Assembly: GCA_003164305.1 (NCBI GenBank)
Contig: PLSZ01000158.1
Span: forward strand, 1 to 11,310
Direction of reading: 5' to 3'
Origin: Acetobacteraceae bacterium
GTDB lineage: Bacteria > Pseudomonadota > Alphaproteobacteria > Acetobacterales > Acetobacteraceae
Length of the DNA: 11,310 nucleotides
Of this stretch, positions 1 through 6,217 are shown one piece after another. A program made the position numbers and the translations under genes. Below the pieces are notes generated by a model. It was not told the origin of the DNA and made no database searches. It saw nothing but the letters and a program-made list of their open reading frames with translations. Every line of letters starts with the position of its first letter. Positions within the stretch are counted from its first letter, which is position 1.

Positions 1-22
1 GATGCTGCTGTCGCACTGAGGG

Positions 23-652
23 TTAACCCGCGCGAGCGAGGCGTAGGGCTTCGACGAAGTCCTTCGCGCGTGTGCCGACTTCCTCGGCGCTCAGGCCTGG
101 GCGGTACAGCGAGGAGCCGAGACCGAAACCGTCGGCGCCGGCGCTGAGATACGCGGCGAGATTGGCGGTGGTGATGCCGCCGACCGGCAGGAACCGAAGC
201 GCTTTCGCGAACACCGCGCGCCAGGCTTTGACGACCGCGGGACCCAGTTGCTCGGCGGGGAACAGTTTCAGGGCGTCGGCGCCGTTGGCGAGCGCGGCGA
301 AGCCCTCGTTCGGAGTGGCGACACCCGGGACGCAGAACAGGTTCGCCGCTTTGGCGGCTCGGACGACGGCGGGATCGCTGTGCGGCATGACGATCAGGCG
401 TCCTCCGGCGGAGGCGATGTCGGCGACCTGGCCGGGAGTCATGACCGTGCCGGCGCCGATCAGGCACGACGTGCCGAGCGCTTCGTTGAGGCGGCGAATG
501 CTCTCGATCGGGTTGGGCGAGTTCAACGGGACTTCGATGGTGGAGAAACCGGCGGCGGCCAGCGCGCGGCCGATCGGCGCCACCTCGTCCGGGGTGACGC
601 CGCGCAGGATGGCGATCAGCGGCAGGCGGTCCAGGTAATCGTGCAAGGTCAT
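23..652 (-). CDS. dgoA: 2-dehydro-3-deoxy-6-phosphogalactonate aldolase
   Basis: Cleaves 2-dehydro-3-deoxy-6-phosphogalactonate to pyruvate and glyceraldehyde 3-phosphate, the last step of De Ley-Doudoroff galactonate breakdown in the cytosol. The 209-aa product matches the usual length of about 205 aa for this class I (Schiff base) TIM-barrel family. Visible landmarks are R17 in 'AILRG', E40 in 'IEVPLNSP', 'GAGTVMTP' near 66-73, the Schiff-base lysine K129 in 'ALKLFPAEQLG', a 'PVGGI' phosphate loop and 'GLGSSLY' near the end. 'EVPLNSP' is typical of DgoA rather than the KDPG aldolase Eda. The start at 652 is chosen because its ATG overlaps the upstream kinase stop as ATGA and a GGAG lies 9 bases upstream. 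A longer in-frame reading to 787 adds only an Arg-rich stretch inside the kinase gene. Translational coupling with dgoK is likely. Function is well supported by sequence. Confidence 0.93.
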   Translation of the reverse strand: MTLHDYLDRLPLIAILRGVTPDEVAPIGRALAAAGFSTIEVPLNSPNPIESIRRLNEALGTSCLIGAGTVMTPGQVADIASAGGRLIVMPHSDPAVVRAAKAANLFCVPGVATPNEGFAALANGADALKLFPAEQLGPAVVKAWRAVFAKALRFLPVGGITTANLAAYLSAGADGFGLGSSLYRPGLSAEEVGTRAKDFVEALRLARAG

Positions 653-1659
653 GGTGGGGGGCTCCATCGAGGCGATACGAGCGCGGCTGCTTCGGCGATC
701 CGCCACAAGCCGGCGACGGCGGCGGAGGCGATGACCGGTGGCTCGGCGACGCCGAACAGCGCGAGGGCGCGGACGTAGTGCTGGCATAACGCGCGCTCGC
801 CGATCAGGGCCAGCGTGGCGGTGTCCTGGCGCGGCTGTTCCGCCAGGGCGTTGCGGAGTTCGTCGCCGATCAGCAGGCCGGAGAGGTAGTCGAGGCTGAC
901 CTCGGGCGGCATTCGGTGGGTCAACACCAGCGTGCGGGCAGAGAACAGCAGCGATCCGAGGCCGCGCGATGGGTTGTCCCGGATGGCGGCGACGCCTTGC
1001 TCGAAGGCAGCCCAGGATTCTGGGGTTGGGTTCGGATCGGGGGTAGTTTTACCGGCGGCGAGGGCGGGGCGGCCGAGGATCGAATGCTTGCTGAGAACGG
1101 CGAACAGCTCGCCGGTGATGGAGGTGGTGAAGGCGACGATCGCGCCGTCGCGCACGGTTACCCATTTCGAATGGGTGCCTGGCAGGACGAGGCGGGCGTG
1201 TGCGTGAAGGGCCGGGATCAGTTCCAGAGCGCCGGCGATCTGGGCTTCCTCGCCGCGCATGACGTCGGGAAAGGCGCCGCCGATGGTGACGCCGGGGACG
1301 ATGGGGAGCGGAATGCCGAAGGCGAGTTGCCGTTTCAGCGCGGCGACGAGTTCGTCCACCCCCGCCGGACAATCCACATACGGGATCTCCCGCCAGCCCT
1401 GGGCGCTGCCGACCATGCCCGAGGCGAGCATTGGGAGCGCTTCGTGGTGCTGGGTCCAGGGGCCGGTGACGGTGGCGAGGGCTTTGGCGAAATCTCCATC
1501 GGGGACCGCCATGATGCCCCAGGGGAAGGCGGCGGAGTCGATGACGGTGCCTCCGTCGCCCAGCAGCCAGGCGCGGAGGGATGTCGTCCCCCAATCGAGG
1601 GCGATCAGCCGCGGAGGTTGTTTCGCCTGTCCGTCGGCCGGATTGGCTGCGTCGGCCAT
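649..1659 (-). CDS. dgoK: 2-dehydro-3-deoxygalactonokinase
   Basis: Phosphorylates 2-dehydro-3-deoxy-D-galactonate with ATP, producing the substrate of the aldolase encoded next. The 336-aa protein is an ASKHA-type sugar acid kinase with the family order: phosphate-1 loop 'ALDWGTTSLRAW' (20-31, D22), 'SGMVGSAQGW' (80-89), 'VMRGEEAQIAGA' (133-144), 'LPGTHSKWV' (159-167), then a 'TGELFAVLSKHSILG' segment and 'LSGLLIGDEL'. It is longer than E. coli DgoK (292 aa), partly through about 17 extra N-terminal residues before the phosphate loop, so a later start cannot be excluded although no better one is visible. The Shine-Dalgarno site ahead of 1659 is weak. Its TGA overlaps the dgoA ATG by four bases. 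No galactonate dehydratase, transporter or GntR-type regulator lies in the window, so the rest of the pathway must be to the left or elsewhere. Confidence 0.93.
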   Translation of the reverse strand: MADAANPADGQAKQPPRLIALDWGTTSLRAWLLGDGGTVIDSAAFPWGIMAVPDGDFAKALATVTGPWTQHHEALPMLASGMVGSAQGWREIPYVDCPAGVDELVAALKRQLAFGIPLPIVPGVTIGGAFPDVMRGEEAQIAGALELIPALHAHARLVLPGTHSKWVTVRDGAIVAFTTSITGELFAVLSKHSILGRPALAAGKTTPDPNPTPESWAAFEQGVAAIRDNPSRGLGSLLFSARTLVLTHRMPPEVSLDYLSGLLIGDELRNALAEQPRQDTATLALIGERALCQHYVRALALFGVAEPPVIASAAVAGLWRIAEAAALVSPRWSPPP

Positions 1660-1777
1660 GAATGTTGGTCCGCTTTGCTGGTTCGATGGGAGTGTAGCAC
1701 GCCGGCGCGGAGGCTGGGGGCCTGACGGGGCGGCGTCTGGATGGAGGGTCTCGGTCGGCGGCGAGGGGCGGCGGATG

Positions 1778-1798
1778 ATCCCGGGTCAGGCCCGGGAT
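1778..1798. repeat. Intergenic 'cccggg' palindrome
   Basis: A perfect 8-bp stem (atcccggg / cccgggat) closes on a 5-base loop (tcagg) in the 189-bp gap between the DUF3445 gene and dgoK. It reads as 'catcccgggcctgacccgggat' style sequence on the minus strand, the kind of short GC-rich palindrome found in many copies between genes of alphaproteobacteria. No T-run follows on either strand, so a classical intrinsic terminator is not supported, although the hairpin could still protect the 3' end of the upstream transcript. The rest of the gap shows no gene. Confidence 0.65.
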
Positions 1799-1848
1799 GA
1801 CGGGGGAACAAGGACGGCGCAGGCCGCGCGGCCGGGAACGCGGACCGT

Positions 1849-2763
1849 TCAGCCCGCGCGCCGGTCGAGCCAGGCCAGCAACGCGGATTGGAACATCGGC
1901 AGGCTTTTGTAGTGAGCCATCTCCGGCGGCAACGCGCGGACGGCGCTGGCAAGTGCCGCGGCGGTCTCGGGCGTGAGCACCGCCGACGCCAGCGGATAGA
2001 CGTGGACGCGAATCCCGAACAGCACGGCGCCGCTGGCCGGCAGGCGGCGCAGAGTCTGGCGCTCGACGCGGAGGAACAGGCGCTCGCCTGCGTTGCGTTC
2101 GGTGATCGAGGCGTCTTGCTCGGTGCGCCACTTGCCGGTGGGCTGGAACAAGGTGGGGTCGTCCATCACGGACCAGTTCAGGCGGGCGGCGATGTGATCC
2201 GGGCGGACATGCGCCATGAAGCGATCGACCGGCCGCGCCAATCGGTCCGCGTACAGGGGGACGTTGCCGTGGACGTCGGCCAGCGGCCGGCCGAGCTTTT
2301 CGCGCAGGCGCCAGCGGCTGGGAAAACACAGGATGGCGGCGGTCAGGCGCGGCCCCTCGGGAGAAAGTTCGATCAGGCACAGATCCTCCTGCACCAGCCG
2401 GCCGGCGAGTTCGAGTGGTTCGTGCGCGGCGCTGTCCCATTGTTCGCCGGTCAGGTGATTGCGCAGCGTGGCGCCGTGGTGTTCGAACCAGGAGGGGTGC
2501 ACGCGGGTCAGATGCTCGGTCACCATGCGCAGCGTTTCGGCGCGCGCGAGTTCCGACCCCGGTTCGAAGCCCAGTACGTCGGCGCGATGGGCGGCCAACA
2601 GGCGGCGGCGTTCGGCGATGTCGTCCTTGTAGCGCGAGTCGATCTCGAACCATCGCGGTTCCGGCACGGTGACCAGACCCATGGCCATGCGATACGGCCC
2701 GGCTTCGAACGGGAGATGAATCGTTTCGGTCGGTAATGGAGTTATACCAAATGACGTAAACAT
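1849..2763 (-). CDS. DUF3445 / heme-dependent oxidative N-demethylase-like protein
   Basis: Belongs to the DUF3445 family, which includes the catalytic heme subunit of oxidative N-demethylases acting on methylated amines. Over 304 aa it shows the family order: 'PFEAGPYRMAMGL' near 18-30, 'W' and 'D..Y' near 38-45, 'QEDLCLIEL' (125-133), 'CFPSRWRLREKLGRPL' (146-161), 'VHGNVP' (164-169), 'LNWSV' near 195, and an 'LRVERQTLRRLP' segment near 230 followed by a 'LFGIRVHVYPL' strand. The start at 2763 has GGAG 5 bases upstream. The first codons are AT-richer than the rest. No ferredoxin, reductase or other demethylase subunit is adjacent, so either it uses a distant redox partner or its reaction differs. 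The substrate cannot be told from sequence. The gene lies 189 bp upstream of dgoK on the same strand, but the palindrome between them argues against assuming one operon. Confidence 0.87.
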   Translation of the reverse strand: MFTSFGITPLPTETIHLPFEAGPYRMAMGLVTVPEPRWFEIDSRYKDDIAERRRLLAAHRADVLGFEPGSELARAETLRMVTEHLTRVHPSWFEHHGATLRNHLTGEQWDSAAHEPLELAGRLVQEDLCLIELSPEGPRLTAAILCFPSRWRLREKLGRPLADVHGNVPLYADRLARPVDRFMAHVRPDHIAARLNWSVMDDPTLFQPTGKWRTEQDASITERNAGERLFLRVERQTLRRLPASGAVLFGIRVHVYPLASAVLTPETAAALASAVRALPPEMAHYKSLPMFQSALLAWLDRRAG

Positions 2764-2810
2764 CGAGACTCCGAGGCAGCGTTCGTCACGGCCCCGCCGG
2801 CCCCCATAGA

Positions 2811-3016
2811 CATCAGGTTAAGCCGTCGAAGCGAGAGCCTCCCCCCATCGTCGTCCTCGGGCTCCCAATCGTCATCCTCGGGCTCGACCCGGGGATCGGC
2901 CCGTTCAGGCACATTGCCCGGCTTTTGAAGACCTTGGCGGGTCGAGAGATCCTCAGGTCGAGCCCGAGGATGACGGCGAGGGCGAACGATTTCCTCCACG
3001 GTGGTTTAACCTGATG
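2811..3016. repeat. MITE-like element with nested inverted repeats
   Basis: The 296-bp gap between the SDR and DUF3445 genes holds a structured block of 206 bp. Its ends are inverted repeats: 'catcaggttaagcc' at 2811-2824 and the complement of 'catcaggttaaacc' at 3003-3016 (13 of 14 matching). Inside, a perfect 20-bp inverted repeat pairs 2870-2889 with 2956-2975 (core 'tcatcctcgggctcga') across a 66-bp loop. No open frame within it looks like a transposase. The short word 'cccat' occurs near both outer edges but is offset by three bases on the left, so a target-site duplication is not established. The structure fits a small non-autonomous mobile element or a large intergenic palindrome family. 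It lies just upstream of the DUF3445 start and could affect its transcription. Confidence 0.6.
2847..2889. repeat. Two-copy direct repeat within the element
   Basis: The word 'atcgtcgtcctcgggctc' (2847-2864) is repeated as 'atcgtcatcctcgggctc' (2868-2885), differing at one of 18 positions and offset by 21 bases. The second copy forms the left arm of the 20-bp internal inverted repeat. This looks like a local duplication of one arm inside the MITE-like element. Confidence 0.7.
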
Positions 3017-3059
3017 CCCATGCGGTCGAGCCGGGCCATGACGAACTCACGAGCGAGCC

Positions 3060-3806
3060 TCAATACATCACGTCCCCGCCGTTGGGCGACAGCGTGGCGC
3101 CGACATAGAAGCCGCCATCCGGACCGGCCAGCAGCAACGCGGTGGCGGCGATTTCCTCCGGCCGGCCGAAGCGGCCGATGGGCAGCGCGTCGATGAACGC
3201 CTGGCGATCCTCCGGCGTCATCGTCGCGGTCAGGTCGGTAACGATGGGACCCGGCGCGATCGCGTTGACGCGAATGCCTTTCGGCGTCGCCTCCCACGCC
3301 AGAGCGCGGGTGAACCCCATGATCGCGGCCTTGGCGGCGGAATAGGGGGCTGAATTGACCGCGCCTTTCAGGCCGCGCTGCGAGGCCACGTTGATGATGC
3401 ACCCGGCTCCGCGCGCGACCATCGCGGGGTAAACCGCCTGCGCCATGAAGAACATGCCCTTCACGTGCACCGACAGGATGCGGTCGACATCGTCCTCGGT
3501 GTAGGCCTCGAACGGCTTGCGGATGTTCATGCCGGCGTTGTTGAACAGGATGTCGATCGGACCGAATTTCTCCGACATCTCGGCCACGAACGCACGGCCG
3601 GCGGCGATGTCCGCCACATCGACGGAGCCATGCGTCGCTCGTCGGCCGAGGGCGCGGATTTCGGCCGCGGTTTGTTCGGCCTTTTCGCCATCGTTCAGGT
3701 GACAAAACGCGATATCCGCGCCCTCGGCGGCGAAGGCGAGCGCGGTCGCGCGCCCGATGCCCCGCGAGCCACCTGTGATCAACGCGATCTTTCCCGCGAG
3801 TTTCAT
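3060..3806 (-). CDS. SDR family NAD(P)-dependent oxidoreductase
   Basis: A 248-aa classical short-chain dehydrogenase/reductase (FabG-like Rossmann fold, cytosolic), oxidising a secondary alcohol or reducing a ketone. Seen: cofactor loop 'TGGSRGIG' (11-18), 'DV' at 63-64 for adenine, 'NNAG' (89-92), and catalytic S142, Y155 and K159 in 'YSAAK'. The helix-4 position that usually carries the fourth catalytic residue, Asn ('VN.KG'), is H114 in 'SVHVKGMF'. No acidic residue sits at the end of strand 2 ('AFCHLND'), which favours NADP(H) over NAD. The start at 3806 is preferred over 3911 because 'GGGAG' lies 6 bases upstream and the homology begins there; the longer form would cross the panC start. 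The substrate is unknown. The nearby dgo genes make a sugar or sugar-acid substrate possible, but this is only a guess. Confidence 0.9.
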   Translation of the reverse strand: MKLAGKIALITGGSRGIGRATALAFAAEGADIAFCHLNDGEKAEQTAAEIRALGRRATHGSVDVADIAAGRAFVAEMSEKFGPIDILFNNAGMNIRKPFEAYTEDDVDRILSVHVKGMFFMAQAVYPAMVARGAGCIINVASQRGLKGAVNSAPYSAAKAAIMGFTRALAWEATPKGIRVNAIAPGPIVTDLTATMTPEDRQAFIDALPIGRFGRPEEIAATALLLAGPDGGFYVGATLSPNGGDVMY

Positions 3807-3905
3807 GCCGGTCTCCCATGCTTCGACACCATGTTGCCCTTGGATGGCGGCCGGACCAAGGTCCCGTCCCGAGGAGTTGGCCAGCCAGGGCCCAAAGGGT
3901 ATCCA
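3807..3905. promoter_or_regulatory. Divergent intergenic region, SDR gene / panC
   Basis: These 99 bp separate two outward-reading genes and must hold both translation starts and probably both promoters. Visible elements are the Shine-Dalgarno 'gggag' (on the minus strand) for the SDR gene, 'aaaggg' at 3894-3899 six bases before the panC ATG, and a 6-bp inverted repeat 'ccttgg...ccaagg' near 3838-3860 that could be an operator. I cannot identify convincing -35/-10 boxes by eye. Confidence 0.4.
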
Positions 3906-4718
3906 ATGCACATCGCCCGCGCTTTGCCTGACTTACGTGACGCCGTCGGCGAGCTGAGGGCGTCGCGCGGCGCGCTGGCTCTGGTGCCGACCATGGGCGC
4001 GTTGCATGACGGCCATCGCGCGTTGGTGCGCGCGGCGGTGGCGTCGGGCGCGGCGACGGTGACCTCGATTTTCGTCAATCCGCTGCAGTTCGCCGCCAGT
4101 GAGGACCTGTCGCGATATCCGCGCGATGAGGCGGGTGACCTCGCGATCCTGCGCGCGAGCGGCTGCGACCTGGTATGGATGCCGGACGTCGCGACGATGT
4201 ATCCGGACGGCGGCGCGACGACGATCGACGTGGGCGGACCGGCGGAGAACTGGGAGGGCGCCGCGCGGCCGGGACATTTTCGAGGTGTCGCGACGGTGTG
4301 CGCCAAACTGTTCGGTCAGGTGCGGCCGGATCGCGCGTATTTCGGTGAGAAGGACTGGCAGCAATCGCAGGTCGTGCGGCGGATGGTCGAGGATCTTCTG
4401 CTGCCGCTGTCGGTCGTCGGCGTTGAAACGGTGCGGGAACGAGACGGCCTCGCGATGTCGTCGCGCAACCGGTTTCTCAGCGCGACCGAACGCGCGCGGG
4501 CACCCCTGCTGCATGCCATGCTGACGGCGGCGGCGCGTGGCGAACGCACATTGAACGACTCGCGCGCGGAGTTGCGGGATGCGGGGTTCGACGTCGATTA
4601 TTTCGCGTTGGTGGATGGAGCGACGTTGACGGAAATCGCGGCGCCCCGACCCGGCGCGCGGTTGATCGCGGCGGCGCGACTGGGCTCGGTGCGGTTGCTG
4701 GATAACGTCGCGGCTTGA
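3906..4718 (+). CDS. panC: Pantothenate synthetase (pantoate-beta-alanine ligase)
   Basis: Joins pantoate and beta-alanine using ATP, through a pantoyl-adenylate, in vitamin B5 and coenzyme A synthesis in the cytosol. The 270-aa protein is slightly shorter than E. coli PanC (283 aa) but carries all landmarks: 'PTMGALHDGH' (28-37, with the HIGH-like H34 and H37), 'FVNPLQF' (56-62), 'EDLSRYPR' (66-73), 'GHFRGVATVCAKLF' (123-136), 'YFGEKDWQQ' (145-153) and the KMSKS-like 'MSSRN' (184-188). The ATG at 3906 has an 'aaaggg' site six bases upstream, and homology begins at once; the reading frame stays open to 3465 only as a shadow antisense to the SDR gene. panB and panD are not in the window. This is the only clearly anabolic housekeeping gene here. 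The family identification is secure. Confidence 0.97.
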   Translation: MHIARALPDLRDAVGELRASRGALALVPTMGALHDGHRALVRAAVASGAATVTSIFVNPLQFAASEDLSRYPRDEAGDLAILRASGCDLVWMPDVATMYPDGGATTIDVGGPAENWEGAARPGHFRGVATVCAKLFGQVRPDRAYFGEKDWQQSQVVRRMVEDLLLPLSVVGVETVRERDGLAMSSRNRFLSATERARAPLLHAMLTAAARGERTLNDSRAELRDAGFDVDYFALVDGATLTEIAAPRPGARLIAAARLGSVRLLDNVAA

Positions 4719-4768
4719 GCGAACCGCGTCGAACCGCTTAACCTGGCGCGAACCAGGGAGGCAACCGC

Positions 4769-4960
4769 ATGCGCGCCGCGATCTTTCGCGATGGACATAT
4801 CAGGGTCGATACGTTGCCCGACCCGGTGCCGGAGTTGGGCCAGGTCCTGGTCCGGACCATTTGTCGCGGCATCCGCGGCTCCGACCCGCACGCGGCGAAA
4901 CACACGCATGCCGATCTGGCGAACCCGGAACGTCACGGCAAAGTCATGGTCGATTCGTAA
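4769..4960 (+). pseudogene. Zinc alcohol dehydrogenase remnant with internal deletion
   Basis: The 63-codon frame starts like a medium-chain Zn-dependent dehydrogenase ('MRAAIFRDG..RVDTLPDPVPELGQVLVRT', residues 1-30), with a good 'gggagg' site 7 bases upstream. The segment that should read like 'ACGICGSDLH' is 'CRGIRGSDPH' (32-41), so the catalytic-zinc Cys is Arg. After residue 48 the sequence jumps to 'DLANPERHGKVMVDS', which resembles the extreme C-terminus of the same family ('..ADPERHGKVLVDP'). The two ends therefore appear fused in frame after loss of roughly 270-290 residues, including the whole coenzyme-binding domain and structural zinc loop. It cannot be an active dehydrogenase. 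The stop codon sits directly against the Shine-Dalgarno of the next gene, so it may still be translated as a leader. Deletion is inferred from family knowledge; no alignment was run. Confidence 0.8.
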
Positions 4961-4976
4961 GGGAGATTTCGAAGTG
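4961..4976 (+). promoter_or_regulatory. Ribosome binding site and GTG start of paaG-like gene
   Basis: 'gggag' at 4961-4965 lies 8 bases before a GTG at 4974-4976. No ATG precedes the conserved N-terminus in this frame without running back through the dehydrogenase remnant, so this site decides the start. It begins on the base right after the remnant's TAA stop, suggesting reinitiation by ribosomes finishing the upstream frame. Confidence 0.75.
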
Positions 4977-5750
4977 ATCGCGATTGAAGTGAAAGACGGC
5001 TGGCGCAAACTGATCCTGAACCGGCCCGAGAAGTTGAACGCGGTCAACCCCGCGATGTTGACCGAATTGCTCCAGGCGATCGGCGCGGCGGAGGACGATC
5101 TGGCGACCCGCGCTGTGTTGCTGACGGGCAACGGCCGCGGCTTTTGCGCCGGTCAGGAACTGGGTCCCGAGGTTACGCCAGGTCCCGGTGGTCCGCCGGA
5201 CCTGGAAGCTCTGGCGGGCACGTATCACCATGAGGTGGTGCGGCGGTTGCGTGGTTCTCGGCTTCCGGTGGTGCGCGCGGTCAATGGCGTGGCGGCGGGC
5301 GCGGGCGCCAGCTTCGCTCTGGCGTGCGATATCGTTCTGGCGGCGAAAAGCGCGCGTTTCGTGCAGGCGTTCGTGAAGATCGGACTGGTGCCGGATTCCG
5401 GGGCGAGCTTCTTTCTGACCCGCTCGATCGGGGAGGCGCGGGCGCGGGCCCTGGCGATGCTGGGGGACGCCATCGACGGCGAAACGGCGGCGGCCTGGGG
5501 GATGATCTGGAAAGCGGTGGATGACGCGTCGCTGATCGTGGAAGCCGAGGCGGTGACGGCGGGTCTGGCGAAAGCTCCGGCCGGCGCGCTGGCTCGCATG
5601 AAGCAGTTGTTCGCCGTAGCCGAAACGAACTCGTTGCACGCTCAGCTCGATCTGGAAGCGCGGCTGCAAGGCGAGTCGGGGCGTACCGCCGATTACGCCG
5701 AGGGGGTGCGCGCGTTTCAGGAAAAGCGGCCGCCGCTGTTCAACCAATGA
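4974..5750 (+). CDS. paaG: PaaG-like 2-(1,2-epoxy-1,2-dihydrophenyl)acetyl-CoA isomerase (enoyl-CoA hydratase family)
   Basis: A 258-aa crotonase-fold protein. PaaG isomerises ring-1,2-epoxyphenylacetyl-CoA to the oxepin form in aerobic phenylacetate degradation and also acts on other enoyl-CoAs. Seen: 'LNRPEKLNAV' (15-24), the first oxyanion-hole segment 'RGFCAGQEL' (55-63), the second 'AVNGVAAGAGASFALACDIV' (102-121), and 'KIGLVPDSG' (135-143) with the catalytic Asp at D141. 'AWGMIWKAVDD' near 178 and a C-terminal '.GESGRTADYAEGVRAFQEKRPPLF' pattern follow E. coli PaaG closely. 'CAGQE' replaces the usual 'CAGQD', a mild change. The GTG start at 4974 is set by its ribosome binding site. Its TGA overlaps the paaI start as ATGA. 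No paaABCDE epoxidase is present, so the substrate may be another CoA ester. Confidence 0.88.
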   Translation: MIAIEVKDGWRKLILNRPEKLNAVNPAMLTELLQAIGAAEDDLATRAVLLTGNGRGFCAGQELGPEVTPGPGGPPDLEALAGTYHHEVVRRLRGSRLPVVRAVNGVAAGAGASFALACDIVLAAKSARFVQAFVKIGLVPDSGASFFLTRSIGEARARALAMLGDAIDGETAAAWGMIWKAVDDASLIVEAEAVTAGLAKAPAGALARMKQLFAVAETNSLHAQLDLEARLQGESGRTADYAEGVRAFQEKRPPLFNQ

Positions 5751-6182
5751 CTGACGCCGGCAGTCTCGCGCGACGCTGCGCGGATGCGATGTGGGACGGC
5801 GACGCGGCCAGCCGCGGACCTGGCATGACGATCGATCATGTCGCCGCCGGACAGGCTCGCCTGTCGATGCCGGTGCGTTCCGACATGGTCAACGGCCTGG
5901 GCCTTTGCCACGGCGGGTTCATCTTCACGCTGGCGGATTCCGCCATGGCGTTCGCGGCGAACGGCATGGCGAGAAAGCCGTCGCGCGGCACGCCGGCATC
6001 GCGTATCTCCGGCCCGGACGATTGGGGGAAACCCTGACCGCGACAGCGGAAGAACGGTCGCGATCGGGCGCTCCGGCATTTATGACGTGTGCGTCACGGG
6101 ATCGTCGGACGGCTCCGTGGTGGCGGAGTTTCGCGGCCAGACGCGGTTGAGCGGCGGCCGGTTCTTCTCCGGCGGCGCGTGA
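5747..6182 (+). pseudogene. paaI: PaaI-type hydroxyphenylacetyl-CoA thioesterase, two frameshifts
   Basis: PaaI hydrolyses stalled ring-hydroxylated phenylacetyl-CoA esters. The first frame gives a perfect PaaI N-terminus: 'LARRCADAMWDGD' (7-19), 'MVNGLGLCHGGFIFTLADSAMAF' with HGG at 55-57 and the catalytic Asp D64. Near 5965 homology moves to the next frame ('HGEKAVARHAGIAYLRPGRLGETL', then 'TATAEERSRSG'), and near 6067-6069 to the third ('RSGIYDVCVTGSSDGSVVAEFRGQTRL', stop at 6180-6182). Each switch is explained by one missing base in a GC-rich run. Restoring both gives about 145 aa, the normal length. As it stands, translation ends at 6037 with 96 aa and only half of the hotdog domain. Two sequencing errors are possible but both lie within about 100 bases. 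The ATGA overlap with paaG shows the original operon. Confidence 0.87.
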
Positions 6183-6204
6183 CCGGCTAAGACAGCACGC
6201 CAGC

Positions 6205-6212
6205 AAGGGAGG
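6205..6212 (+). promoter_or_regulatory. Strong Shine-Dalgarno site for the RraA-like gene
   Basis: 'aagggagg' lies five bases before the ATG at 6218, one of the best matches to the 16S rRNA tail in the window. It sits in the 35-bp gap after the broken paaI and fixes the start of the next gene. Confidence 0.8.
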
Positions 6213-6217
6213 CACGC

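Noticed and set aside
653..787. A longer start for the aldolase gene at 787
   Set aside because: The extra 45 residues are Arg-rich, lie within dgoK and precede the conserved N-terminus; the ATGA overlap and ribosome site support 652.
1049..2653. A 534-codon open frame on the minus strand, rich in Arg and Pro
   Set aside because: It is an off-frame shadow of dgoK and the DUF3445 gene; composition is typical of misread GC-rich DNA and it crosses the intergenic repeat.
2847..2889. Possible CRISPR-like repeats
   Set aside because: Only two copies, with a 3-base interval and a third copy inverted; this is a local duplication inside a palindromic element.
3465..3905. A 147-codon N-terminal extension of panC
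   Set aside because: It lies antisense to the SDR gene and has no PanC similarity; a ribosome site precedes the ATG at 3906.
5747..6037. The 96-codon frame as a complete short thioesterase
   Set aside because: It loses homology after about residue 73, and the rest of the family domain continues in the other two frames.
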